6,620 bases of DNA from Gemmobacter sp. (GTDB lineage: Bacteria; Pseudomonadota; Alphaproteobacteria; Rhodobacterales; Rhodobacteraceae). Below the pieces are notes generated by a model. That model saw only the letters and a program-made list of their open reading frames with translations, did no database searches and was not told the DNA's origin. The position numbers and the translations under genes were made by a program. The stretch is taken from positions 398 to 7,017 of the forward strand of contig DOMY01000124.1 in assembly GCA_003509785.1 (NCBI GenBank), in the 5' to 3' direction. Positions 1 through 6,069 of this stretch are shown here, piece after piece; position 1 is the first letter of the stretch; each line of letters starts with the position of its first letter.

Positions 1-1
1 G

Positions 2-133
2 GCCACCCGCAGCGCGCTGTTGCAGCGGCTGGCGGCGGAACAGATCGCGATTGTCGGCTATCATCTGCCCGGCGGGGGCATCGGCCGGGCCGAGGCGGTG
101 GATGGCGGCTATCGCTTTGTGGAGGAGGCGTGA
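2..133 (+). CDS. MBL-fold metallo-hydrolase, C-terminal end only (partial)
   Basis: Only the last 43 codons are in the window; the frame is open from base 2 to a TGA at 131-133. The visible peptide reads as the usual C-terminus of MBL-fold hydrolases: an Ala/Leu-rich helix (SALLQRLAAEQIAI), then a strand and turn, GYHLPGGGIGRAE, with the family's late conserved His, and a final GGYRFVEEA strand. The family hydrolyses or oxidises varied substrates with one or two metals; which substrate cannot be told from this fragment. The stop overlaps the start of the next gene (TGATG), so the two are translationally coupled and in one operon. That two MBL-fold genes lie in tandem suggests a shared pathway. 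The catalytic HxHxDH region is outside the window. The family assignment rests on a short tail and is moderately sure. Confidence 0.6.
   Translation, partial: ATRSALLQRLAAEQIAIVGYHLPGGGIGRAEAVDGGYRFVEEA
121..128 (+). promoter_or_regulatory. Ribosome binding site deciding the start of the second MBL gene
   Basis: GGAGGAGG lies in the last codons of the upstream gene. Spacing from GGAGG (121-125) is 7 bases to the ATG at 133 but only 4 to the GTG at 130, which favours the ATG. The TGATG stop/start overlap indicates coupled translation. Confidence 0.7.
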
Positions 134-1077
134 TGCTGCGCCTGTCGCTTCTGGCCTGCCTGATGGCGGGCGCGGCCTTCGCATCCGAAGACATCCCGGA
201 CCAGTATCCGCAATCGGTGCTTTACGCCAAACCCTATGAGGTGATCCCGGGCGTGTTTTCCGCCATCGGTGCCACCGCCCCGCCCACCTATGAAAACGCG
301 GGCCACAACAACAACCTCAGCTTCATCGTCACGGGCGATGGCGTGATCGTTGTCAATTCTGGCGCCAGCTGGAAACTGGCCGAGGCGTTGCATGGCGAAA
401 TCCGCGCCGTCACCGATCAGCCGGTGAAGCTGGTGATCGTGGAAAACGGGCAGGGCCATGCCATGCTGGGCAATGGCTATTGGGTGGCGCAGGGCGTGCC
501 GGTGCTGGCGCATGTCGAGGCCGCGGCCGAATTTGCAGACAGCGCGCCACAGGCGCTGAGGGCGCTGCAGGCCTATGCGAAGGAAAATGCCGAAGGCACG
601 GTGATCGCGCCGCCGACCGAAACCTTCACCGACCGCCGGGTGATCGAAATGGGCGGGGTGACGGTAGAGGTGCTGCACCTTGGCCCGGCGCATAGCCCCG
701 GCGATACGCAGGTCTGGTTGCCGGATTGGGGTCTGATGATCGCGGGCGACATCGCCTTTCACGAAAGGATGCCGCCGATCTTTGAAGGCACCTGCACCGC
801 CTGCTGGATCGAGACCTGGGACAAGGCGCTGATGCCGCTGGCGCCCACTTACGTCATCCCCGGCCATGGCCACCCCACCAATCTGGCGCAGGTCACCCGC
901 TATACCCGCGACTACCTGCTGGACCTGCGCGAAAAGATCGGCGCGCATATCGAAGCGGGCGGCGATCTGGCCGGGGCCTATTATGTGGATCAGGCACGCT
1001 GGCAGCGGCTGGACACGTTCGAGGAACTGGCCACCAAGAACGCGGGCGTGGTGTTTTCGGAAATGGAGTTCGAATAG
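133..1077 (+). CDS. Exported SoxH-like MBL-fold protein with degenerate metal site
   Basis: The product is 314 residues. I chose the ATG at 133 because GGAGG at 121-125 sits 7 bases upstream; a GTG at 130 is possible and adds one residue. Residues 1-17 form a signal peptide with likely cleavage after AFA, so the protein probably acts in the periplasm. The MBL fold is seen in order: a strand ending VVNSGAS (73-79, where DTG is usual), the first metal motif region ENGQGHAMLGN (104-114), GPAHSPGDT with His187, AGDIAF with Asp206, and PGHGHPT with His245. The canonical HxHxDH reads ENGQGH, so two His and the Asp are replaced and only the last His (109) remains. A CTAC pair (Cys221, Cys224) could bind metal or form a disulfide. 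Its relatives are SoxH-type proteins of sulfur oxidation or quinoprotein clusters. It follows the upstream MBL gene directly and converges with a sulfur-type permease. The fold is sure; the substrate is unknown and loss of hydrolase activity is possible. Confidence 0.85.
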   Translation: MLRLSLLACLMAGAAFASEDIPDQYPQSVLYAKPYEVIPGVFSAIGATAPPTYENAGHNNNLSFIVTGDGVIVVNSGASWKLAEALHGEIRAVTDQPVKLVIVENGQGHAMLGNGYWVAQGVPVLAHVEAAAEFADSAPQALRALQAYAKENAEGTVIAPPTETFTDRRVIEMGGVTVEVLHLGPAHSPGDTQVWLPDWGLMIAGDIAFHERMPPIFEGTCTACWIETWDKALMPLAPTYVIPGHGHPTNLAQVTRYTRDYLLDLREKIGAHIEAGGDLAGAYYVDQARWQRLDTFEELATKNAGVVFSEMEFE

Positions 1078-1080
1078 CTG

Positions 1081-1108
1081 TCAGGCCGGGGCGCGCTGCC
1101 CGGCCTGA
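1081..1108. terminator. Perfect 10-bp inverted repeat between convergent genes, likely bidirectional terminator
   Basis: TCAGGCCGGG (1081-1090) and CCCGGCCTGA (1099-1108) are exact reverse complements around an 8-base loop, and a G-T pair could extend the stem by one. It begins three bases after the stop of the MBL gene and contains the stop and last codons of the convergent YeeE permease. There is no T-run on either side, so it is not a textbook Rho-independent terminator. A strong GC stem at a convergent junction nevertheless fits transcription stopping or 3'-end protection for both mRNAs. Confidence 0.5.
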
Positions 1109-2139
1109 TCCACCAGCGCATCGGTGATCGCGGCGCCGATCCACATGCAGAGCAGCGCGAGCCATGCGGTGGCCACGAAGATCGACCCGCCGGTGACACC
1201 CGCGCCGATGGCACAGCCCCCGGCCAGCATGGCGCCAAAACCCATCAGCACCGCCCCGGCCATCGACCGCCGCATCTGGCTTTCGCCGTCAAAGCCCTGA
1301 AACGCCAACTCTCCCTTCAGCGCAGCCGAGATCAGCGCCCCCAGAAATACCCCCGGCACCAGCCCGATATCGAAATCCAGCACCGGGTTTTCTGTCAGGA
1401 AAAACATCAGCATATTCGCCGAAGGGCCGGAAAAGGTTGCCGAAGTCACGCTGACCGGATCGAAGGCCTGCTGCGACAGGGTGAAGGTCAGCACCCAGCC
1501 AAGCGCCACCGCAAAACCCACGCCCGAGGCGAAGATCAGCCGTGCTGCGCCGATGCGGTTCTGCCGCGCCAGCCCCAGTGCCAGGGCGGCGCAGGCCAGA
1601 CCAAGCGCCAGCCCGGTTTCCTGCGGTAGCGCCAGCGCCGCCAGCAGATCGACATTCCGCCCCCCCGGCGTCACCCACAGCCCGGCCAGCCATTGCCGCG
1701 CGGGCGCCAGCCAGCCATGCAGCGCCATCTGCGCCACCACCGCGAAGATCAGCCCCGAAATCACCGACCGCAGATTGCCGGTGGCCGCCAGCACCAGCAG
1801 CCGCCCCGAACAGCCGCGCGCCAGCACCATGCCCGCGCCGAACATCAGCCCGCCGATCACCGCCCCCGACCATGATCCCGCCACCGCCATCATCCGCGCC
1901 TCTTCGGCGCGAAACAGGCCCAGCAGCTGCGCGCCCTGCACCCAGATCAGCGCGGTGGAAAAGGTCAGCAGCCAGACGGCGACCTTCGGCCCCAGCGCGC
2001 CCCGGGCAAATTCTACCGTGGCCGCCCGCAGGCAGAAGGCCGACCGCTGCGCCGAAAAGCCGAAGACGGCGCCGGTCAGCAGACCCAGCAGCGCGGCAAG
2101 CTGTGGTTCCGGCAGATGATCCAGCAGAAATTCGAACAT
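1081..2139 (-). CDS. YeeE/YedE (TsuA-type) sulfur-compound permease
   Basis: This is a 352-residue inner-membrane protein with many hydrophobic helices in two related halves, as in the YeeE/YedE (DUF395) family, whose characterised member TsuA takes up thiosulfate. The three cysteines expected along the conduction path are present: Cys36 in SAFCLRAA, Cys110 in ARGCSGR and Cys309 in AGGCAIGAG. The matching ARGCSGR and AGGCAIG motifs show the internal repeat. The start is the ATG at 2137-2139, with GGGGGGA at 2145-2151 five bases upstream; an in-frame start at 2184 would add 15 residues with no membrane character. It converges on the two MBL-fold genes and ends 3 bases from the second. SoxH-like proteins and YeeE permeases are both linked to sulfur metabolism, so a link is plausible but inferred. 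The real substrate could be thiosulfate, sulfide or another small sulfur compound. Confidence 0.9.
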   Translation of the reverse strand: MFEFLLDHLPEPQLAALLGLLTGAVFGFSAQRSAFCLRAATVEFARGALGPKVAVWLLTFSTALIWVQGAQLLGLFRAEEARMMAVAGSWSGAVIGGLMFGAGMVLARGCSGRLLVLAATGNLRSVISGLIFAVVAQMALHGWLAPARQWLAGLWVTPGGRNVDLLAALALPQETGLALGLACAALALGLARQNRIGAARLIFASGVGFAVALGWVLTFTLSQQAFDPVSVTSATFSGPSANMLMFFLTENPVLDFDIGLVPGVFLGALISAALKGELAFQGFDGESQMRRSMAGAVLMGFGAMLAGGCAIGAGVTGGSIFVATAWLALLCMWIGAAITDALVDQAGQRAPA

Positions 2140-2323
2140 CCATGTCCCCCCGTTTCGTGGCTGGATAGCCGGGCGGGGGGCCATTGTCGTTGATCTGCGT
2201 CAGACTGGCTTTGCGCGGCCAGATGCGTGGGAAAATGTTCACCCGTGTCCGGAACCGCGATCATCCCTTGCCAGATGCCGATATTCCGCACCCCGACATC
2301 CGCCACCAAGCTCTGCGCCGCCG

Positions 2324-2354
2324 CCTTCTGCCCCCGCCATTTCGGGGCAGAAGG
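2324..2354. repeat. Perfect 11-bp inverted repeat with 9-base loop
   Basis: CCTTCTGCCCC (2324-2334) and GGGGCAGAAGG (2344-2354) are exact reverse complements separated by 9 bases. No T-run follows on either strand. It lies between the terminator-like hairpin of the small SOS gene and the permease, about 185 bases before the permease start. It could be a second terminator stem, an operator, or an RNA element in the permease leader; the sequence does not decide. Confidence 0.5.
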
Positions 2355-2385
2355 GCTGCGCTGCTGACTTTGCCGTGGGTAAGAC

Positions 2386-2408
2386 GCCGGGGCGGGCATC
2401 GCCCCGGC
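2386..2408 (-). terminator. Terminator-like hairpin after the small repeat protein gene
   Basis: GCCGGGGCG (2386-2394) pairs exactly with CGCCCCGGC (2400-2408) around a 5-base loop. On the minus strand it begins 8 bases after the stop of the small gene and is followed by GTCTTACC, a weak T-containing tail. An alternative outer pairing (GACGCC 2383-2388 with GGCGTC 2413-2418) reaches into the stop codon. The position and the 9-bp GC stem fit an intrinsic terminator of a GC-rich genome. Confidence 0.6.
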
Positions 2409-2416
2409 AAACGGCG

Positions 2417-2713
2417 TCACCTGTTGCCGTCGATCCATTTCGACATCAGGCCCCGGTCCTGAAAACATTCGTCCGGCACCGCCCGCCGCTTGGTCCGGGC
2501 AAGACGTTCGGCAAAGGCCACCTGTTTCGAACTGGGCCGCTGATCAGTGGCACTGGCAGGGGCCAGTTTCGCCTGCGCGTCGATCCAGGCGCTGAGCGTG
2601 CGGCGATCCTGTTGCACATTCCAGGGCAGCAGCGTCTGATTGCGTAGGGCAAGTGCCCGCGCATAGGCAATCTGCCGGGGCGTGGCAGGCAGGGCAAAGG
2701 TCGTTTCATCCAT
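2417..2713 (-). CDS. Small SOS-controlled protein with two 36-residue repeats, function unknown
   Basis: The product has 98 residues and is soluble, with no signal or membrane segment. The start is the ATG at 2711-2713, with AAGGGAG at 2721-2727 seven bases upstream; a longer frame to 2743 would begin inside the promoter. Residues 10-45 and 60-95 align without a gap, with 13 of 36 identical. Each repeat has a helix of the form (R/K)Q(I/V)A(Y/F)A..LA, a central LP or VP, then QDR followed by a segment ending S.WID. I recall similar KQ.AFA...LS.(F/W)ID units as accessory segments of DNA-processing proteins such as topoisomerases, but this is from memory and uncertain. The gene has its own promoter with an internal LexA box, so it should respond to DNA damage. 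It lies directly downstream of the nucleobase operon and is followed by a terminator-like hairpin. The function is unknown; a DNA- or protein-binding accessory role is a guess. Confidence 0.8.
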   Translation of the reverse strand: MDETTFALPATPRQIAYARALALRNQTLLPWNVQQDRRTLSAWIDAQAKLAPASATDQRPSSKQVAFAERLARTKRRAVPDECFQDRGLMSKWIDGNR

Positions 2714-2720
2714 GATCGGA

Positions 2721-2727
2721 CTCCCTT
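2721..2727 (-). promoter_or_regulatory. Ribosome binding site of the small repeat protein
   Basis: On the minus strand this reads AAGGGAG, 7 bases before the ATG at 2713. It decides the start against the longer in-frame candidate at 2743, which has no such site and would overlap the -10 element. Confidence 0.75.
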
Positions 2728-2742
2728 GCTGGATGGAAGTCA

Positions 2743-2771
2743 AATATAGAACGAAACAGGAACAAATTCAA
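2743..2771 (-). promoter_or_regulatory. Sigma-70-type promoter of the small repeat protein
   Basis: On the minus strand TTGAAT (2766-2771) and TATATT (2743-2748) are separated by exactly 17 bases, close to the TTGACA/TATAAT consensus at the best spacing. The segment is conspicuously AT-rich for this window. Transcription would start near 2736, leaving a leader of roughly 23 bases that contains the ribosome binding site. Confidence 0.75.
2749..2763 (-). promoter_or_regulatory. LexA (SOS) box GTTC-N7-GTTC
   Basis: The minus strand reads GTTCCTGTTTCGTTC, an exact match to the direct-repeat LexA box GTTC-N7-GTTC known from alphaproteobacteria such as Rhodobacter, Rhizobium and Caulobacter. It fills the spacer between the -35 and -10 elements, so bound LexA would block RNA polymerase. 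The position within the promoter makes a chance match unlikely. Confidence 0.8.
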
Positions 2772-2805
2772 GTCAGCTGAACAGCGCCCGACGATACCGC
2801 CAAGA

Positions 2806-4080
2806 TCAGCCGGTGATATGCCTGCGCCGCACGGTGGCGGGCCGCCCGGGCAAGGCCATCCGTGCATCATTGCGGGCCCGCTCTGCGATCACCTTGCCCC
2901 GCGATATGACGCACAGCCGGTCTGGCCGCAGGCGCAATGCCTCCACCGGATGTCCCGCATCCAGCACCACCAGCGAAGCGCGACAGCCCGGGGCCAGCCC
3001 GTAATCCGCAAGGTTCATGATCTGCGCATTATGTTCGGTGACCATGGTGAAGCAGCGCGCCATTTCCGCCGGATGCGTCATCTGCGCGACATGCAGCCCC
3101 ATGAAGGCCACATCCAGCATGTCGCCGGTGCCCAGGCTGTACCACGGGTCCAGCACGCAATCCTGCCCCCAGCCAACGGTGATGCCCTGCGCCTGCATCT
3201 CTTTCACCCGCGTCAGCCCGCGCCGCTTGGGGAAGGTGTCGTGCCGTCCCTGCAGGGTGATGTTGATCAGCGGGTTGGGGATCGCCGTCATCCCGCTTTC
3301 CGCGATCAGCGCCAGCAGCTTCGAGACATAGTAATTGTCCATCGAATGCATCGAGGTCAGATGGCTGCCCGCCGCCCGCGCCCCCAGCCCATGCCGTGTC
3401 ACCTCGGCCGCCAGGGTTTCCACATGGCGGCTGAGCGGATCATCGGTTTCGTCGCAATGGATATCCAGCAGCAACCCGCGTTCCGCTGCAATCCGCGCCA
3501 CATCGCGCAGGCTTTCGGCGCCCGCCTCCATTGTGCGTTCGAGATGCGGGATGCCGCCCACCACATCGCAGCCCATATCCAGCGCGCGGATCAGGTTTTC
3601 CCGCCCCTTCGCGGCGCGATACAGGCCATCCTGTGGAAAAGCGACCAGCTGCAGATCCAAATAGGGGGCGACGCGGCGCTTCACCTCCAGCATGGCCTCG
3701 ACCCCGCGCAGGTGATCGGGCGTGGTATCAACATGGGTGCGGATCGCCAGCAGACCCAGGCTCGCCGCCCAGTCGCAATAGGTCAGCGCGCGGTTCACCA
3801 TTTCGTCCACCGTGGCAATCTCGCGCAGCTCACCCCAAAGCGCGATCCCCTCCAGCAAGGTGCCCGAGGCATTGACGCGCGGCAGGCCGTAACTCAGCGT
3901 CGCATCCATGTGGAAATGCGGATCCACGAAGGGCGGCGCCACCAGATCGCCAGTAGCGTCGATCACCCGGCCCGCCTCGGCCTCCAGCTGCCCCACGGCG
4001 GCGATGGTATCGCCCCTGATGCCGATGTCGGCCACGGTTCCATCGGGCAGCGTGCCGCCCTTCACGATCAGATCGAACAC
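2806..4080 (-). CDS. codA: CodA-family cytosine deaminase, predicted to accept 5-methylcytosine
   Basis: This is a 424-residue cytoplasmic amidohydrolase, close to the 427 residues of E. coli CodA. Metal and catalytic residues are all present at a constant offset of six from CodA: His55 and His57 (DPHFHMD), Gln150 (AFPQDG), His208 and Glu211 (HCDE), His240 (GSHLTSMHS) and Asp307. NPLINITLQGRHDT (269-282) and PKRRGLTRVKEM are typical of the family. The CodA motif GHDDVFDPWY reads GQDCVLDPWY, so CodA Asp314 is Cys308 and His312 is Gln306. Loss of Asp314 marks characterised bacterial 5-methylcytosine deaminases, including one from Rhodobacter sphaeroides; the product would then be thymine, and ammonia is released. 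The start is a GTG at 4078-4080, preceded by AAGGGAGAG, one base after the stop of permease 2, so it belongs to the transporter operon and deaminates what is imported. Cytosine or another amino-heterocycle remains possible. The family is sure; the substrate is inferred. Confidence 0.9.
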   Translation of the reverse strand: MFDLIVKGGTLPDGTVADIGIRGDTIAAVGQLEAEAGRVIDATGDLVAPPFVDPHFHMDATLSYGLPRVNASGTLLEGIALWGELREIATVDEMVNRALTYCDWAASLGLLAIRTHVDTTPDHLRGVEAMLEVKRRVAPYLDLQLVAFPQDGLYRAAKGRENLIRALDMGCDVVGGIPHLERTMEAGAESLRDVARIAAERGLLLDIHCDETDDPLSRHVETLAAEVTRHGLGARAAGSHLTSMHSMDNYYVSKLLALIAESGMTAIPNPLINITLQGRHDTFPKRRGLTRVKEMQAQGITVGWGQDCVLDPWYSLGTGDMLDVAFMGLHVAQMTHPAEMARCFTMVTEHNAQIMNLADYGLAPGCRASLVVLDAGHPVEALRLRPDRLCVISRGKVIAERARNDARMALPGRPATVRRRHITG

Positions 4081-4081
4081 C

Positions 4082-5029
4082 TTACCGCTCTCCCTTGTTA
4101 TACGGCACCATCAGCGCCGCAGGCACCTCGGCCCGGCGCGACATCAGGATCAGCGCCAGGATCGACAGCAGATAGGGCGCCATCAGAAACAGCTGATAGG
4201 GCAGATGCGCCCCCAGCGGCGTCTGCTGCAGCCGGATCTGCAGCGCGTCAAAGGCGGCAAACAGCAGCGCGCCCAGCACCGCCTTGCCGGGCCTCCACGC
4301 GCCAAACACCACCAGCGCAATGCAGATCCAGCCGCGGCCATTGATCATCTCGAAAAAGAACGATGAAAAGGCGGAAAGCGTCAGAAACGCCCCGCCCACC
4401 GCCATCAGCCCCGATCCCACCATCACCGCGCCGATGCGCAGCGCGGTGACAGAAAGCCCCTGCGCCTCCACAGCCGCCGGGTTTTCGCCCGCCGCGCGCA
4501 GGGCAAGGCCAAGCGGCGTGCGGTAAAGCACCAGCGCCACCGCCGCCGCAACGGCAAAGGCCAGATAGGTCAGCGCGGTCTGCGCGAACAGCGCAGGCCC
4601 GATCAGCGGCAGATCAGACAGCAGCGGGATCGGCAGCGGGGCAAAGGGTTCGATCTTCGGCGGGCTGGTGACCTCGGGCAGGGCCAGCCGATAGGCGAAA
4701 TAGCTGCCGGATGTGGCCAGCATGGTGATCCCCAGCCCCACCACATGCTGCGACAGGCCGAAGGGCACCACCAGCACCGCATGCAGCAGGCCAAACCCCA
4801 TGCCGGACAGCAGCGCCGCCAGCACGCCCAGCCACAGGGGCGCGCCCAGATAGACGCTCAGCCAGCCGGAAAAGGCACCGAAGACCATGATGCCCTCGAT
4901 CCCCAGGTTCAGCACGCCCGCGCGTTCGCAGATCAGCTCGCCCATGGTGGCAAGGATCAGGGGCGAGGCGATGCGGATCGCCGCCGCCCAGAAGCTGACC
5001 GAAATCAGGATGTCCCACAGCTCGGTCAT
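4082..5029 (-). CDS. ABC transporter permease 2, BMP/nucleoside type
   Basis: This 315-residue integral membrane protein belongs to the branched-chain-amino-acid/sugar/nucleoside permease family (BPD_transp_2). It shows the hallmark ERAGVLNLGIEGIM (35-48), the cytoplasmic coupling segment LGLALRAAGENPAA (173-186), and the conserved NGRGWICIALVVFGAWRPG (230-248). These match the second permease of BMP-dependent nucleoside importers (YufQ/NupC type). I chose the ATG at 5029: it overlaps the stop of permease 1 as ATGA, a common coupling arrangement. A GTG at 5035 would add two residues. The deaminase gene follows one base after its TAA. It should pair with permease 1 as the membrane channel for a nucleoside or nucleobase. 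A simple-sugar substrate is the main alternative, made less likely by the deaminase partner. Confidence 0.9.
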   Translation of the reverse strand: MTELWDILISVSFWAAAIRIASPLILATMGELICERAGVLNLGIEGIMVFGAFSGWLSVYLGAPLWLGVLAALLSGMGFGLLHAVLVVPFGLSQHVVGLGITMLATSGSYFAYRLALPEVTSPPKIEPFAPLPIPLLSDLPLIGPALFAQTALTYLAFAVAAAVALVLYRTPLGLALRAAGENPAAVEAQGLSVTALRIGAVMVGSGLMAVGGAFLTLSAFSSFFFEMINGRGWICIALVVFGAWRPGKAVLGALLFAAFDALQIRLQQTPLGAHLPYQLFLMAPYLLSILALILMSRRAEVPAALMVPYNKGER

Positions 5030-6069
5030 TTCCACACCACCCGATACCGCGTCAGCGCCAGCGCCAGCACCATGAACAACAGCGCCGTGGCCAGCAGCAT
5101 GTCGGCGATATAGGTGGGCACCCCGGCGGCCCGGCTCATGCTGTCAGACCCTACGAAGATGGCGGCGACGAACAGCGCCGAAACCACCACGCCCAGTGGA
5201 TGCAGCAGCGCCAGCATGGCGACGATGATGCCGGTATACCCAAAGCCTGGCGACAGGTCGGAGGACAGATGCCCCTTCAGCCCCGCCACCTCGGACCAGC
5301 CGGCCAGTGCCGCCAGCCCGCCCGACAGCAGCGCGGTTTTCACCAGCACGCCGTTCACCGGCATCCCGGCAAAGCGGGCTGCAGCCGGGTTGGCGCCCAC
5401 CGCCCGCATTTCGAACCCCAGCGTCGTGCGGGCCTGAATCAGCCAGACGCCAAGCGCCGCAATCAGTGCCAGCGCAAAGCCCCAGTGCAGCCGCAGCCCG
5501 GTGGCGATGCGGGGCAGGCGAGCTTCTTTCACCAGCGCGGGCGATTTCGGCCAGCCCATGCCCATCGGATCTTTCAGCGGGCCTTCCAGCAGATAGCTCA
5601 CGAACAGCAGCATGACGAAGTTCAGAAGCAGCGTCGTCACCACCTCATCCACACCCAGCCGGGTTTTCAGCATCACCGGCCCCAGCAGCACCAGCGCCCC
5701 CGCCAGCATCGCCACCAGCATGGAAACCGGCAGCACCCAGGGTGCCGCCAGCGCGCCGGTGCCCAGCAACACGGCGACGATGGCACCGGCGTAAAGCTGC
5801 GCCTCGGCCCCGATGTTCCACAGCTTGGCGCGAAAGGCCACCGCCACCGCCAGCCCGGTAAAGATCAGCGGCGTGGCGCGGTTCAGCGTTTCCAGCGCCG
5901 CGAATTTCGACCCGAACGCGCCGGTGACAATCAGCCCCAGCGTGGCAAACGGGTCAGCCCCGGCAACCCGCGCCAAAACCGATGCCACCACAACCGTGGC
6001 CACCAGCGCCAGCACCGGCAGGCCGATCCGGCGCGACAGCGCGGGGGCGGGGATAGCCTCAAGCCGCAT
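5026..6069 (-). CDS. ABC transporter permease 1, BMP/nucleoside type
   Basis: This is a 347-residue membrane permease of the same family as its downstream partner, of the YufP/NupB kind. Visible hallmarks are LWNIGAEAQLYAGA (83-96), DEVVTTLLLNF (141-151), the coupling segment FEMRAVGANPAAARFAG (219-235) and SPGFGYTGIIVAMLA (273-287). About ten hydrophobic stretches fit the family. I chose the ATG at 6069, which has GAGGGA (6077-6082) seven bases upstream. The longer in-frame start at 6132 would add 21 charged residues inside the ATPase gene. It overlaps the ATPase gene by 11 bases upstream and permease 2 by 4 bases downstream, so the three are one translation-coupled unit. No substrate-binding (BMP) lipoprotein gene is visible; it probably lies beyond the right edge. 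Confidence 0.9.
   Translation of the reverse strand: MRLEAIPAPALSRRIGLPVLALVATVVVASVLARVAGADPFATLGLIVTGAFGSKFAALETLNRATPLIFTGLAVAVAFRAKLWNIGAEAQLYAGAIVAVLLGTGALAAPWVLPVSMLVAMLAGALVLLGPVMLKTRLGVDEVVTTLLLNFVMLLFVSYLLEGPLKDPMGMGWPKSPALVKEARLPRIATGLRLHWGFALALIAALGVWLIQARTTLGFEMRAVGANPAAARFAGMPVNGVLVKTALLSGGLAALAGWSEVAGLKGHLSSDLSPGFGYTGIIVAMLALLHPLGVVVSALFVAAIFVGSDSMSRAAGVPTYIADMLLATALLFMVLALALTRYRVVWK

Larger units (their letters stand above)
2140..2416. other. Intergenic region without a convincing gene
   Basis: These 277 bases separate two minus-strand genes. Frames are open on both strands, as is normal at this GC content, but none shows a convincing ribosome site or recognisable protein features. 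The region holds the permease's ribosome binding site at its left end, an 11-bp inverted repeat, and a terminator-like hairpin at its right end. I found no clear promoter for the permease, although one must lie here if the terminator is effective. Confidence 0.5.

Noticed and set aside
109..948. Open frame of 279 codons on the minus strand opposite the SoxH-like gene
   Set aside because: It has no family features, while the plus-strand frame has a signal peptide and clear MBL-fold motifs.
2184..2462. Plus-strand frame of 92 codons in the same gap
   Set aside because: The product is Arg/Pro-rich and low in complexity, has no good ribosome site, and runs antisense into the small repeat protein gene.
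2076..2468. Minus-strand frame of 130 codons across the 2140-2416 gap
   Set aside because: It overlaps the starts and ends of two better-supported genes, crosses a terminator-like hairpin, and its product resembles no protein I recognise. A decayed remnant cannot be excluded.
2773..2780. Palindrome TCAGCTGA just upstream of the small gene's -35 element
   Set aside because: Eight bases are too few to support an operator, and nothing else in the area repeats it.
2818..4344. Open frame of 508 codons on the plus strand opposite the deaminase and permease 2
   Set aside because: Its product is rich in Arg, His, Gln and Pro with no recognisable motif, and it lies antisense to two clear genes; long antisense frames are common at this GC content.
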